This document shows, piece after piece, positions 25,929 to 35,674 of a stretch of DNA of 64,000 nucleotides. The notes below the pieces were generated by a model. The model searched no databases. It saw nothing but the letters and a program-made list of their open reading frames with translations, and had not been told where the DNA came from. The stretch covers positions 186,001 through 250,000 of the forward strand of contig NZ_RKRG01000001.1 of the NCBI RefSeq assembly GCF_003814835.1, read 5' to 3'. A program made the translations under genes and the position numbers. The stretch is from Methanobrevibacter gottschalkii DSM 11977. Lineage in GTDB: Archaea > Methanobacteriota > Methanobacteria > Methanobacteriales > Methanobacteriaceae. Numbering within the stretch: position 1 is the stretch's first letter; each line of letters starts with the position of its first letter.

Positions 25929-27851
25929 TTGAAGAAATATATTAAGAGATTAATCAGACTTGTTAACTATGAAAGAGATGCTGAAATAGACTTAATGACA
26001 CATGAAATAAGTACAATGTCTGGTAAAAAACGAGAAGAATTAGGAAGGGCAATAAATAAAGTTAAAGGAAAAATTATAGGCAAAGAATTAGGTTTACAAA
26101 TCGTTCAATTCGGAAGATCTGAGAGAATTGAAACTGAAATATCTGTGGGAGACATGGTTTTGATTAGTACCGATAATCCCCTTAAAAGCGATTTAACTGG
26201 AACTGTTACCGAAAAGGGAGCCAGATTTATAAAAATTGCATTTGATAAAAAAATCCCCAAATGGGCGATGAAAAAGAAAGTTCGTATAGATTTATATGCT
26301 AATGATGTTACTTTTAAAAGAATGGAAGATAATTTAAGACATTTAAATTTAAGGGGAAAAGATGCGCTAGAATATATTTTAACTGAAAGAGATCCAAGAA
26401 AAAATAAACAAATTCCTTATATTGATTATATTGATAAATCTCTTAATGATTCACAAAAACAAGCTATTAAAAATGCTCTGTCTTGTGAAAATTTCTTTTT
26501 AATACACGGACCCTTTGGAACTGGAAAAACAAGAACTCTAGTTGAATTAATATCACAGGAAACAAGACAAAAACACAAAGTATTAGCTACAGCCGAAAGT
26601 AATGCTGCAGTAGACAATATCTTAGAAAGATTAATGAATAATAAACAATTAAATCTAACAAGACTTGGACATCCGCAAAGAGTATCAGAACATAATATTA
26701 CTCAAACTTTAGCATACAAAGTTGAGAAACATGAATTAAATAAAAAAATTAAAAAAATTCACAGAAAAATTGAGAAATTAATAGAAACCAGAAATACCCA
26801 TACAAGACCAACACCCCAATTCCGTAGAGGCTATGGAGACTATGACATATTACATAATGCTTCAAAAGGAAAAGGCGGTCGTGGAATTAGTCCTGAAAAA
26901 ATGAAATCTATGGCCAGTTGGATTGAATGCAATCAAGAAATTAATGAATCATATGACGATATAAAGAGAGTAGAGAATAAAATGATTCGCGATATTATCG
27001 AATGCAGCGATGTTATTCTATCAACAAACTCATCAGCTGCTCTTGATTCAATAGCTAAAACTAAATTTGATGTTGCAATTATTGATGAATCATCTCAAGC
27101 CACAATACCTAGTATATTAATCCCAATAGCTAAAGCTAAGAGATTCATACTCGCAGGAGACCATAAACAACTCCCTCCAACAATTATAAGTGCTAAATCT
27201 AGAGATTTAGAAAAAACATTGTTTGAAGAGTTAATTAAACTTTATCCATACAAATCTCAACTATTAAATGTCCAATATAGAATGAACAAAGCACTTATGA
27301 AATTCCCAAACAAAGAATTTTACAATAATGGATTGAAAAGTGATCCAAGTGTTGAGGAAATAAAAATAGATGACCTACTCGACCATAATCATCATGAAGA
27401 AGCCTTGCTTTTCATCAATACATCAAATGTATATAATAATAAAGAAAAACGTTTAAAAGATTCAAAATCAATAATAAATCCAGTAGAATCCGAAATTACA
27501 ATTAATATTGTTAAAAATTACTTAGAATCTGGAATTGATAACGAAGATATCGGGATAATTAGTCCATATGCCGACCAGGTTAAAGTAATACAGGATAATA
27601 CTCCAGTTGAAGTAAAAACTGTTGATGGATTTCAGGGAAGAGAAAAAGAAATCATTATCATATCAACCGTTAGAAGCAATAATAATGGAAATATAGGATT
27701 TTTAAAAGATTTAAGACGATTAAATGTTGCAATAACACGAGCAAAGAGAAAATTAATAATAGTTGGAAACAAAGAAACTTTAAAAAATAGTCCCACATAT
27801 AAAAGACTTATTGAATTTATTGAAAATGAAAATTTACTAATTGATTTATAG
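25929..27851 (+). CDS. SF1 DNA/RNA helicase, IGHMBP2/Upf1-like
   Basis: The 640-residue protein has an N-terminal beta-barrel region (ISVGDMVLISTDNPLKSDLT) followed by two RecA-like domains. Motif I is GPFGTGKTRTLVE, motif II is VAIIDESSQAT, motif III is ILAGDHKQLPP, and motifs V/VI are TVDGFQGREKEII and NVAITRAKRKLII. This matches archaeal homologues of IGHMBP2, 5'-3' helicases of unclear cellular role. Domain insertion 1B with charged coiled residues (KLNKKIKKIHRKIEKLIE-type) is present near residues 270-290. The start is TTG with GGG shortly upstream; a later start is possible. Confidence 0.9.
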   Translation: MKKYIKRLIRLVNYERDAEIDLMTHEISTMSGKKREELGRAINKVKGKIIGKELGLQIVQFGRSERIETEISVGDMVLISTDNPLKSDLTGTVTEKGARFIKIAFDKKIPKWAMKKKVRIDLYANDVTFKRMEDNLRHLNLRGKDALEYILTERDPRKNKQIPYIDYIDKSLNDSQKQAIKNALSCENFFLIHGPFGTGKTRTLVELISQETRQKHKVLATAESNAAVDNILERLMNNKQLNLTRLGHPQRVSEHNITQTLAYKVEKHELNKKIKKIHRKIEKLIETRNTHTRPTPQFRRGYGDYDILHNASKGKGGRGISPEKMKSMASWIECNQEINESYDDIKRVENKMIRDIIECSDVILSTNSSAALDSIAKTKFDVAIIDESSQATIPSILIPIAKAKRFILAGDHKQLPPTIISAKSRDLEKTLFEELIKLYPYKSQLLNVQYRMNKALMKFPNKEFYNNGLKSDPSVEEIKIDDLLDHNHHEEALLFINTSNVYNNKEKRLKDSKSIINPVESEITINIVKNYLESGIDNEDIGIISPYADQVKVIQDNTPVEVKTVDGFQGREKEIIIISTVRSNNNGNIGFLKDLRRLNVAITRAKRKLIIVGNKETLKNSPTYKRLIEFIENENLLIDL

Positions 27852-27944
27852 AAAATCCAAACTTTTTTAAATTATTATAAATACTATTAGAAACATAATT
27901 ATTGAATGTATACTTATTCTTATTAATTATAACGGTGATTAAAT

Positions 27945-29123
27945 ATGACTGAAAAAGTAGTTTTAGCATTCAGTGGAGGATTAGATACCTCTGTTTGTGT
28001 TAAATTATTAGAAGAAAAATACGATGTGGAAGTAATAACTGCATGCGTAGATGTTGGACAAGGTGAAGAAGAAATGGAAAGAGCAAAAACCATGGCTTCT
28101 AAAATTGGTGGACTAAAACACTACAACATTGATGCAAAAGATGAATTTGCAAATGAATACATCGCACGTGCAATTAAAGCAAATGCAGAATATGAAGGAT
28201 ATCCATTAAGTACTGCACTTGCAAGACCACTTATCGCTCAAAAAATTATCGATGTAGCTGAAAAAGAAGGTGCAACTGCAATTGCACACGGCTGTACTGG
28301 AAAAGGAAACGATCAATTCAGATTTGAAGCAGTTATCCTTGCAATGTCTGATTTAGATATTATTGCTCCAATCAGAGAATTAAACTTAACAAGAACTGAA
28401 GAACAAGAATATGCTGCATCTAAAGGAATTGAATTAAGCTCCGATAAACTTTACAGTATTGATGAAAACATTTGGGGAAGATCTATTGAAGGAGATATTT
28501 TAGAAGACCCATCAAATGAACCTCCTGAAGAAATCTATGCATGGACCAAATCTTGGAAAGATTCAAATGATGAACCTGAAAAAGTAACAATTGAGTTTGA
28601 AGAAGGTGTTCCAGTAGCAATTAATGGAGAAATGATGCCTTTAATAGACCTTATTAGAAAAGCAAATGAAATTGCTGGAAACAATAGTGTTGGAAGAGTG
28701 GATACTATTGAAAACAGAATGATTGGTCTTAAAAGTAGAGAAAACTATGAAGTTCCCGGTGCTAAATTATTAATTGCAGCCCATCAAGCTTTAGAAGAAC
28801 TAGTTTTAACTACAGATGAATTAAGGTTTGCCGAATATATGTCTACACTTTATGCTGACTTAGTCTACAGAGCATTATGGCAAGAACCATTAAGAGAAGA
28901 TTTAGATCAAGCATTTGATAAAATGCAAGAAAGAGTAAGTGGAGAAGTTGTAATGAAACTCTTCAAAGGTTCCATCCAACCTTTAGTAAGAAAATCCCCT
29001 TTCAGCCTACATAGTATTGAACAAATTACTTTTGAAGACAAAGAAACTGACCAAAGAGAAGTTGAAGGTATGATTAAATACCATGGTCTTCAAGCAGCAA
29101 ATTATCAGAAATTAAACAGATAG
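27945..29123 (+). CDS. argG: Argininosuccinate synthase
   Basis: ArgG joins citrulline and aspartate with ATP in arginine synthesis. The 392-residue protein begins with the PP-loop [15 protein letters not shown], then [10 protein letters not shown], the citrulline/aspartate-binding [14 protein letters not shown], and [14 protein letters not shown]. Length and motifs are complete. It has its own promoter region (GGTGATTAA before the ATG) and a hairpin terminator overlapping its stop, so it is probably monocistronic. Confidence 0.96.
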   Translation: MTEKVVLAFSGGLDTSVCVKLLEEKYDVEVITACVDVGQGEEEMERAKTMASKIGGLKHYNIDAKDEFANEYIARAIKANAEYEGYPLSTALARPLIAQKIIDVAEKEGATAIAHGCTGKGNDQFRFEAVILAMSDLDIIAPIRELNLTRTEEQEYAASKGIELSSDKLYSIDENIWGRSIEGDILEDPSNEPPEEIYAWTKSWKDSNDEPEKVTIEFEEGVPVAINGEMMPLIDLIRKANEIAGNNSVGRVDTIENRMIGLKSRENYEVPGAKLLIAAHQALEELVLTTDELRFAEYMSTLYADLVYRALWQEPLREDLDQAFDKMQERVSGEVVMKLFKGSIQPLVRKSPFSLHSIEQITFEDKETDQREVEGMIKYHGLQAANYQKLNR

Positions 29124-29148
29124 CTTTAATGCTATCCCCCCTTTTTTT
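29120..29148 (+). terminator. Hairpin plus T-run terminator of argG
   Basis: ATAGC (29120-29124) pairs with GCTAT (29131-29135), followed by six C and seven T. The left arm includes the argG stop codon. Confidence 0.6.
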
Positions 29149-29179
29149 ATAGCTTAAAGAATAATATTCTTATAACATT

Positions 29180-29268
29180 CATCAACTGCAAAATTAAATT
29201 ATTGATGAGCATGATTTGACTGTTACAAGGAACATGCCCTTTTAAAGGCCGAATACTCACCTAATGAG
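29180..29268. other. Candidate structured RNA between argG and the sirtuin gene
   Basis: This 89-bp block is less AT-rich than the surrounding spacer and has several complementary pairs in order: CATCAA/TTGATG (29180-29185 with 29202-29207), GCATG/CATGC (29209-29213 with 29233-29237), CCTT/AAGG around 29238-29248, and CTCA/TGAG (29256-29259 with 29265-29268). TGATGA at 29203-29208 looks like box C, but no CTGA box D follows. Strand and function are unknown. Confidence 0.22.
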
Positions 29269-29391
29269 ATTAAAATTATTACTTTGAATATATTTATTCA
29301 TTATACTTCACTCAAGTTTAATAATATATTTAAAACTTTATTTAATAAATTAAGAAAAAAATTAATATTATTTGATAATATAAACTAAATT

Positions 29392-30117
29392 ATGTCCAAA
29401 CTTAACCAATTACAAGAAATTATTGATTCATCTGACAATATAGTATTTTTCGGAGGGGCAGGCGTTTCAACAGAAAGCGGAATTCCAGATTTCAGATCTG
29501 AAAACGGAATATTTGAAAGTTTAAATAAATATGGCAAAACACCCGAAAATATTGTTTCACATAGCTATTACATAGACCATACTGCCGAATTTTTCAAATA
29601 TTATAAAGACAATCTTGTTTTTAAAGATGCTAAACCTAATCCTGCACATATTGCACTAGCTAAATTAGAAGAAATTGGAAAATTAAAAGCTGTAGTGACA
29701 CAAAACATCGATGGACTTCATCAAAAAGCAGGAAGTAAAACTGTTTTAGAACTTCATGGAAGTATTCACAGAAATTATTGTCAAATATGCGGAAAACAAT
29801 ATGAATTAAATTCCGTTTTAGAAAGTGATGGAATACCAAAATGTGAATGTGGAGGAACTATAAAACCGGATGTTGTTTTATACGAAGAACCTCTAAACAG
29901 TGCAGTTTTAAATTTTTCAATAGATTACATCTCAAATGCAGATACATTAATCGTTGGAGGTACTTCTCTTGTTGTTTATCCTGCAGCAAGCCTTATAAAT
30001 TATTTTAATGGAAAAAATCTTGTTTTAATTAATAAAAGTGAAACACAATATGATAATCTTGCATCACTTGTCATTAACGATGCCATCGGTGAAACTTTTT
30101 CCCAGATCAAAATCTAA
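29392..30117 (+). CDS. cobB: NAD-dependent protein deacylase (sirtuin)
   Basis: The 241-residue Sir2-family enzyme removes acyl groups from lysines using NAD. The NAD motif GAGVSTESGIPDFRS lies near residues 21-35, the catalytic region reads TQNIDGLHQKAG and LHGS, and a four-Cys zinc site is present (CQICGKQY and PKCECGG). GGTSLVVYPAASL is the second NAD motif. In archaea such enzymes deacetylate Alba or metabolic enzymes. The last 54 bases overlap the 3' end of the convergent sfsA gene. The symbol is a generic family name. Confidence 0.92.
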   Translation: MSKLNQLQEIIDSSDNIVFFGGAGVSTESGIPDFRSENGIFESLNKYGKTPENIVSHSYYIDHTAEFFKYYKDNLVFKDAKPNPAHIALAKLEEIGKLKAVVTQNIDGLHQKAGSKTVLELHGSIHRNYCQICGKQYELNSVLESDGIPKCECGGTIKPDVVLYEEPLNSAVLNFSIDYISNADTLIVGGTSLVVYPAASLINYFNGKNLVLINKSETQYDNLASLVINDAIGETFSQIKI

Positions 30118-30780
30118 AGCTTCTGGAATTAAATTTATACCATCTAACTGATTATCACATCTATAAACAAGAATTTCAACACCCTTTTCATATGCTTCAT
30201 TTAGAGTTTGTGAAAATTTAGGATCATTTTCCCAATTTGGTCTAAAAAATTTTCCAACAGGATGTTGAATTAAAAAGAATACAACACAACGATTCCCTTC
30301 TTTTTTAAGTTTTATTAACTCTTTTAAGTGTTTTGAACCTCTCTCAGTTGGTGCATCAGGAAATCTAGCTTCCCCATCAACAATTAATGTTACTCCTTTT
30401 ACTTCAACATAACATTCTTCGGTTTCATTTTCAAGATATATATCAATTCTTGAATTATCAATAGTTTTTTCTCTTTGATAAATAGAGTAACCATTAAGTT
30501 CTTTTATTTTACCCTCAATAACTGCATCATACACAATTGTATTCGCTTGTTGAGAGTAAAGTGATACTAACACATTTTTGTTTTCTACAAAATGAAGTGA
30601 AAATCTAGTTTTTCTTTTTGGATTATCAGCAACTTTAAGCCAAACAACAGCATCATCAACTAAAAGCTCCTTACACCTACCAGTATTTGGCACATGAGCT
30701 ATTTCCAAATTACCCCCAACTTCAACCTCGGCTATGAACCTATTAGGACGATTTTTAAAAATTCCCTTAACATAATCCAT
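30064..30780 (-). CDS. sfsA: SfsA-like DNA-binding/sugar fermentation stimulation protein
   Basis: The 238-residue protein has the SfsA landmarks FIAEVEVGGNLEIAHVPNTGR and LLV near the N-terminus, the PD-(D/E)XK-like core with ECYVEVKGVTL and FPDAPTERGSKHLKEL, and FFLIQHPVG. The fold suggests a nuclease ancestor, but the cellular role is unclear. Its start overlaps the end of the nnr gene by 14 bases and its 3' end overlaps the sirtuin gene by 54 bases on the other strand. Confidence 0.92.
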   Translation of the reverse strand: MDYVKGIFKNRPNRFIAEVEVGGNLEIAHVPNTGRCKELLVDDAVVWLKVADNPKRKTRFSLHFVENKNVLVSLYSQQANTIVYDAVIEGKIKELNGYSIYQREKTIDNSRIDIYLENETEECYVEVKGVTLIVDGEARFPDAPTERGSKHLKELIKLKKEGNRCVVFFLIQHPVGKFFRPNWENDPKFSQTLNEAYEKGVEILVYRCDNQLDGINLIPEALDFDLGKSFTDGIVNDK

Positions 30781-32308
30781 CTTTAATCACATTACCAACA
30801 AAAGACACTAAATCAGTGGCTGAAAACCCATTTCCTTTCTCATCAAATGCCCTGTCACCTGCAAGACCATTAATAAAAACAGCTAACGAAGCGGCATCAA
30901 AAGCATTTAAACCCTGAGCAGATAAACTAACCACAATACCAGAGAGTGCATCACCAGTACCTCCAACAGTCATTCCAGAATTTCCACTTTTATTAATTTT
31001 AAAATTATTTTCAGATAAAATTAAATCATATTTTCCTTTAACAATGACTGTTCCTTTAATTTGGTTAGTGATAAATTGGATTTCAGTGATATTCTCATCA
31101 ACTTTTTTAAAATCATATGAATCAATATCTAATTTCAAATCATTTTTAACCTTGAAAAATGATTTAAACTCAAAAATATGTGGAGTTAAAATAATATCTT
31201 CACGATTCCTAATTAAAGACAGTTCAACTTGTTTTAATGCATCAGCATCCAAAACAATTGGCTTTTTAATTTTTGCTACAAGCAGATTAAATAATTTAGA
31301 AGTACTATCAGATATTCCTGCTCCAGGACCAATTAAAATTGCATCAACATTTTCAGATAATCTGATTATCTCTTCACCATGTTCCAGAGATAATTCATCC
31401 CCTTCAAGAGAGTTAACTATTAAATCAGGAGATGTCGCCTTTATAGCTTCAGCAGCTTTTTCAGGTGCTGCAACATGAACCAAATCTGCGCCTGCACCAA
31501 TTGCAGCCATTCCTGCAATTGCAGGAGCACCAGAATAATTAGCAGATCCTCCTACAATAAGTAAACGACCATTATTTCCTTTATGTGAATCAGAATCCCT
31601 ATTTTTAAGTCTTAAAAAATCCCCATAATTAACAAAATATTCCGCTTCAAATGGAATTCCAATGTCTGCAGTTATTATACCGCCAACCGCTTCTTCATCA
31701 GCATTCCTAACTCCTGTTTTGATTTTATGAAAACTAATAGTATAATCTGGAATAACCGCCAAATCATCCACCACACCTGTTAATGGATTCATTCCGGAAG
31801 GAACATCAACACTTATTTTAAGCCCATTAGATTCATTAATTACTTCAATGGCTCTTTTAATATTAGTTTGTAAATTCCCATCAATTCCAGTTCCCAAAAG
31901 ACAATCAACTATTATGAAATCACTAGTTTCATCACTAACAACTTCACAATTATTAATATCATCCAATGTTTTTAAATTAAAAATATTCAAACGAGACAAA
32001 CGTGGCTTCATATTCTTTAAGATTTCAAGATTAGTTTTTGCATCTTCAGAGCGAATGTTATCTTTTAACATGTAAATATCAACATCATAACCCCTATTTA
32101 GTAAGTATCTTGCTGCTACAAAACCATCTCCACCATTTCCACCAGAACCAGTGAAAATAACAACTTTTATAGGCTTTGCAAATGTGTATACTGCAATTTT
32201 ACCAACTTCTTCTGCTAGAGACTTCCCTGCAGATTCCATCAAACATAATCTAGACAATCCTAAATATTCACAATTATAATCCGTAACCATCATATCAAGT
32301 GGATCCAA
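30767..32308 (-). CDS. nnr: Bifunctional NAD(P)H-hydrate repair enzyme (epimerase/dehydratase)
   Basis: The 513-residue fusion repairs damaged NADH and NADPH hydrates. The N-terminal epimerase part (YjeF_N) has TGSGGNGGDGFVAARYL near residue 54 and CLLGTGIDG. The C-terminal ADP-dependent dehydratase (YjeF_C, ribokinase-like) has GGSANYSGAPAIAGMAA, GPGAG and the terminal NSGMTVGGTGDALSGI. Both catalytic halves appear intact. A weak ribosome-binding region precedes the ATG. It is followed by sfsA with a 14-base overlap, giving a two-gene operon. Confidence 0.94.
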   Translation of the reverse strand: MDPLDMMVTDYNCEYLGLSRLCLMESAGKSLAEEVGKIAVYTFAKPIKVVIFTGSGGNGGDGFVAARYLLNRGYDVDIYMLKDNIRSEDAKTNLEILKNMKPRLSRLNIFNLKTLDDINNCEVVSDETSDFIIVDCLLGTGIDGNLQTNIKRAIEVINESNGLKISVDVPSGMNPLTGVVDDLAVIPDYTISFHKIKTGVRNADEEAVGGIITADIGIPFEAEYFVNYGDFLRLKNRDSDSHKGNNGRLLIVGGSANYSGAPAIAGMAAIGAGADLVHVAAPEKAAEAIKATSPDLIVNSLEGDELSLEHGEEIIRLSENVDAILIGPGAGISDSTSKLFNLLVAKIKKPIVLDADALKQVELSLIRNREDIILTPHIFEFKSFFKVKNDLKLDIDSYDFKKVDENITEIQFITNQIKGTVIVKGKYDLILSENNFKINKSGNSGMTVGGTGDALSGIVVSLSAQGLNAFDAASLAVFINGLAGDRAFDEKGNGFSATDLVSFVGNVIKDGLC

Positions 32309-32380
32309 AAAATCACCTTTAAATTAAAATATAACTACTTAATATAAATATAATTATCTTAATTTCAAGGAAACAAACCT

Positions 32381-33514
32381 ATGAGAAAAATAACAATAAG
32401 ACTTTTAACCAGATTACCCACAAAATATGTGACAATCGGACTACTATTAATTATCGCATTATTTGTTTATGGAATATTAGGTTCATATTTTATAATGCAC
32501 CTGAATATTATTGATTCTATTTATTATTCTATTATTACCATGGCAACTGTAGGTTATGGAGATTATACACCACATACAGGAATTCAGAAGATTTTTGCAA
32601 CAACATTAGCTCTTTCAGGTGTTGCATTACTCGCTTATGTATTTAATATCATGTTAACAAGTTTCCAGGAAAAAATGAGCACATATTCAAAAGGAGCAAG
32701 AAAAATGAAAACAATCGAGGATATGGATGATTATTATATTATTTGTGGATTTGGCAGAGTTGGAAAAGTAGTATTTGATGAATTAAATAAAAGAAAACAG
32801 AACATTATTGTAATTGAAAAAAAAGAAGAAATTTGTAATAATATCGAAGAGAGTAGTTCTGTAGTTAGTATTCATAAAGATGCAAGTGAAGACAATTTAA
32901 TATCAAAATTAGCTGGTGAAAGATGCAATAGTGTGATTGTAAGTACTGGAGATGATGTAAACAACTTATTTATTGTATTAACAATCCGTGAAACAAACCC
33001 TGATGCTTGGATTGTAACAAGAGCCAGTAAAGTTGAAAACATTCCTCGTCTTAAAAAAGCAGGTGCAGATAAAGTTGTATCCCCTGAAATAAGCGGAGGA
33101 CAAGATATGTTTTTCGAATCTACAAACCCTTATCTTTTAAGAATAACAGTAAAACACACTGTAGACCAAATATATGATGAATTTAAAGTTATTAACAAAT
33201 ATGATTGCAGTTTAGAAACCATTGATTACCACATTCCAGGAGTTGAAACCCCACTCACCCGTGAAATATATGTAACTAGACTTGCAGATGGCAAAAAATA
33301 TTATAACTACCTACAAACACATGATGATCAAAGACAAGCATTAGACACATTATACAGAACTACAAATAATATACATTCACATTTAATCCTAGGTCAAGAT
33401 AAAGAGTCTTTCGAGAATTTAATAAAAGATTTAAAAGAAATAGAAGAAATTATTGGAATTAACTTAACTAATGAAGAAATAGCTAAAATAACTAGAAAAG
33501 AAGATTCTAATTAA
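32381..33514 (+). CDS. MthK-like potassium channel with RCK (TrkA-N/TrkA-C) domains
   Basis: The 377-residue protein has two transmembrane helices (about 17-39 and 70-95) around a pore loop with the selectivity filter TVGYGD at residues 56-61. The cytoplasmic part is an RCK ligand-gating domain with the Rossmann motif CGFGRVGK at about 118. The architecture is that of the calcium-gated MthK channel. An internal Met (MKTIEDMD, residue about 109) lies near the site where MthK makes a separate soluble RCK protein, so an internal start is possible here too. Trk uptake genes lie 2 kb downstream. Confidence 0.9.
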   Translation: MRKITIRLLTRLPTKYVTIGLLLIIALFVYGILGSYFIMHLNIIDSIYYSIITMATVGYGDYTPHTGIQKIFATTLALSGVALLAYVFNIMLTSFQEKMSTYSKGARKMKTIEDMDDYYIICGFGRVGKVVFDELNKRKQNIIVIEKKEEICNNIEESSSVVSIHKDASEDNLISKLAGERCNSVIVSTGDDVNNLFIVLTIRETNPDAWIVTRASKVENIPRLKKAGADKVVSPEISGGQDMFFESTNPYLLRITVKHTVDQIYDEFKVINKYDCSLETIDYHIPGVETPLTREIYVTRLADGKKYYNYLQTHDDQRQALDTLYRTTNNIHSHLILGQDKESFENLIKDLKEIEEIIGINLTNEEIAKITRKEDSN

Positions 33515-33570
33515 CTTATAATAAATAAATCCAAAGAAATGAATAAAAAAAGAAAAGAGAATAAAATTCT

Positions 33571-34461
33571 CTAGAATAATTCTTGTAAGTTCATGATGTA
33601 GGCACCTAATTTACCGTCAAAGTTACCTGCACTAATTTCAAGTACACCATCAACTTCACAAGCTGCTTCAATACCCGCTTTCATAGCTGCTTTGACAGAT
33701 TCTTCATCTACACCATCAATAACAATTTCAAATACACCATCAGCATCATCCCTGATATCAGAATCCACTTCACCTTTTAATGTTACACACATTTTTTCAT
33801 TAGTGGACGCATTTAAGAATTTTGAGTATTTGTTGGATCCTACTTTAGAACCAGAAGCAACCATACCACCAGGGAATGGAGTAATTACACCTTCAACTTT
33901 AGAAATAGCTTCAACAGCAGCTTGTGCTGCTTCTACTCCAGTCATTTGATCTTTTGCTAAAATGAAGAAGTTTCCACCTGCCACACCATCCTTATAACCA
34001 AATTCAGATTCTACTAAGAAATCCCCAGACATAATTGGAATAGAGTGAATTTTTCTTCCATCAATTTCACATTCTTTTTCAAAACCGTCACCGAAGAACT
34101 TTAATTTGTTACCGGTTTTTAAGGTAGTTTCTGATTCAAGACAGTTGAATGCAGCTGCAGTAGGAGCTGTTAAAATACACATTCCAACTCTTTCCATTAA
34201 TTCATGATCAAGTGCTTTTTTACCACCTTGACAGATCATAATAACATAACCCGGTCTTCCATCAGGAGTATTTTCTGCCGGTACAAAGCAATCAATACCA
34301 GCTTCTGCAGGACATCCAATAACAGAAGTTCCATAACCTGTTGCTTCAGTTGCTGCGATTTTTGCCAATTCTTCAGTTGCTGCAGTAACTAAAATTCTAG
34401 TTACTTTAATTCCGAAACCTTCTGCATATGTATCTTTAATTTCTACACCATTAATTTCCAT
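33571..34461 (-). CDS. ftr: Formylmethanofuran:tetrahydromethanopterin formyltransferase
   Basis: Ftr transfers the formyl group from formylmethanofuran to H4MPT in the CO2-reducing pathway of methanogenesis. The 296-residue protein begins [20 protein letters not shown] and has the conserved [23 protein letters not shown] and [18 protein letters not shown] start at 34461 because GGTGA lies four bases before this ATG and the length then matches the family; an upstream in-frame ATG (34485) would overlap that site. The gene is a strong marker of a methanogen. Confidence 0.97.
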   Translation of the reverse strand: MEINGVEIKDTYAEGFGIKVTRILVTAATEELAKIAATEATGYGTSVIGCPAEAGIDCFVPAENTPDGRPGYVIMICQGGKKALDHELMERVGMCILTAPTAAAFNCLESETTLKTGNKLKFFGDGFEKECEIDGRKIHSIPIMSGDFLVESEFGYKDGVAGGNFFILAKDQMTGVEAAQAAVEAISKVEGVITPFPGGMVASGSKVGSNKYSKFLNASTNEKMCVTLKGEVDSDIRDDADGVFEIVIDGVDEESVKAAMKAGIEAACEVDGVLEISAGNFDGKLGAYIMNLQELF

Positions 34462-34544
34462 GATTTCACCAAAATTAATATACAAAAAATAAATTTTTTG
34501 CTATACTAAAATCTATGTGTATAAATTAAAATAAAGTTTTCTAT

Positions 34545-35606
34545 TTAATTATCAATTTCATTTTCAAGAGCTTCTTCAATTTCATCATTTGATGAACCGA
34601 ATGAAATTTTATCCAAAATTGAAGATCCATAATGAGGTAAAATAATCATTCCTAAAATAGTGGCCATCCAAAATGAAATTAATCTCTCAATAACAGTTGC
34701 AGCAGCACTTATTGAAGCAGATATTCCTGCAACAGAATAAAATACAACCATAATTCCATCAACAGCACCCAGTCCACCCGGAAGAAGTGGTATCATACCA
34801 ACCAGTGAAGCAATAATAAATACTTCCCCAATAACAATAGGACTAATATCCGCTCCAAAAGCTAAAAATACAATATAAACCCTTAAAATTTCAAAAATCC
34901 AGATGATAAATGATAATGGCAATGCATAATATGTGACTTTTTTACTTGAAATAACAATTTTCATTGTACTTTGGAAATCTAAAATTACAGCATGAATTTT
35001 ATTTTCCAATTCCTCAGAATTCTTCTTATAAAACCTTCTAACTAACTTAATTATCCATCCATCTACACGTTTACCAAAATTAGGGTTAATAGACATGTAT
35101 ATAATCATCAGTAAAAAAGCAACAATACATATTACAGCTGAAATCATTACAATAAGTAACCATAAATCAAAATTAAAATAAAAAGTCATACCAATAATTG
35201 TTATAACTGTCAGCACAACAAATGGAAAAGTATCTAAAGCTCTATCAGCAACAACAGTAGCAAATGTCTCCCTCATCGGATAATCTTCTTCTTTAGATAA
35301 AATATATGCTCTAACAGGCTCTCCCCCACCACGTCCAGATGGAGTTATATTATTTACGGCAAGACCTACCAAAATCATCGGAAGTAATTTTTTAAAACTG
35401 GTATTAATATCTGCTAGATTATTAAGTATTTGCCAACGTAATGTGTACAAAGCATATGTAAATATTTGTACACCAATAGCTAACGCTATTAATTCTAATT
35501 TAGCTACATTAAGAGCATCAATAATATCTTCTATCCCAACCAACCACAACATTATGATTAATATAAAGACACTTATTCCAAGAAAAAATACTGATTTTTT
35601 ATCCAT
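34545..35606 (-). CDS. Flippase-like membrane protein (lysylphosphatidylglycerol synthase TM region/UPF0104)
   Basis: The 353-residue protein has about eight hydrophobic helices and the family motifs NNITPSGRGGGEPVRAYILS near residues 85-105 and LLPGGLGAVDGIMV near 270. Homologues include the membrane part of bacterial MprF and archaeal AglD-type proteins, suggesting movement or use of lipid-linked intermediates. The soluble aminoacyl transferase domain of MprF is absent. Its acidic C-terminus ends in EEALENEIDN. A short promoter gap separates it from divergent trkH. Confidence 0.85.
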   Translation of the reverse strand: MDKKSVFFLGISVFILIIMLWLVGIEDIIDALNVAKLELIALAIGVQIFTYALYTLRWQILNNLADINTSFKKLLPMILVGLAVNNITPSGRGGGEPVRAYILSKEEDYPMRETFATVVADRALDTFPFVVLTVITIIGMTFYFNFDLWLLIVMISAVICIVAFLLMIIYMSINPNFGKRVDGWIIKLVRRFYKKNSEELENKIHAVILDFQSTMKIVISSKKVTYYALPLSFIIWIFEILRVYIVFLAFGADISPIVIGEVFIIASLVGMIPLLPGGLGAVDGIMVVFYSVAGISASISAAATVIERLISFWMATILGMIILPHYGSSILDKISFGSSNDEIEEALENEIDN

Positions 35607-35674
35607 AATTAGTATTATAATTATATTTCAATACTTATAAATTTATATAGAAATTTATCCAAATTAATACATTA

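Noticed and set aside
29203-29223. Box C/D RNA based on TGATGA near 29203
   Set aside because: No CTGA box D or terminal stem at suitable distance; kept only as a generic structured-RNA candidate.
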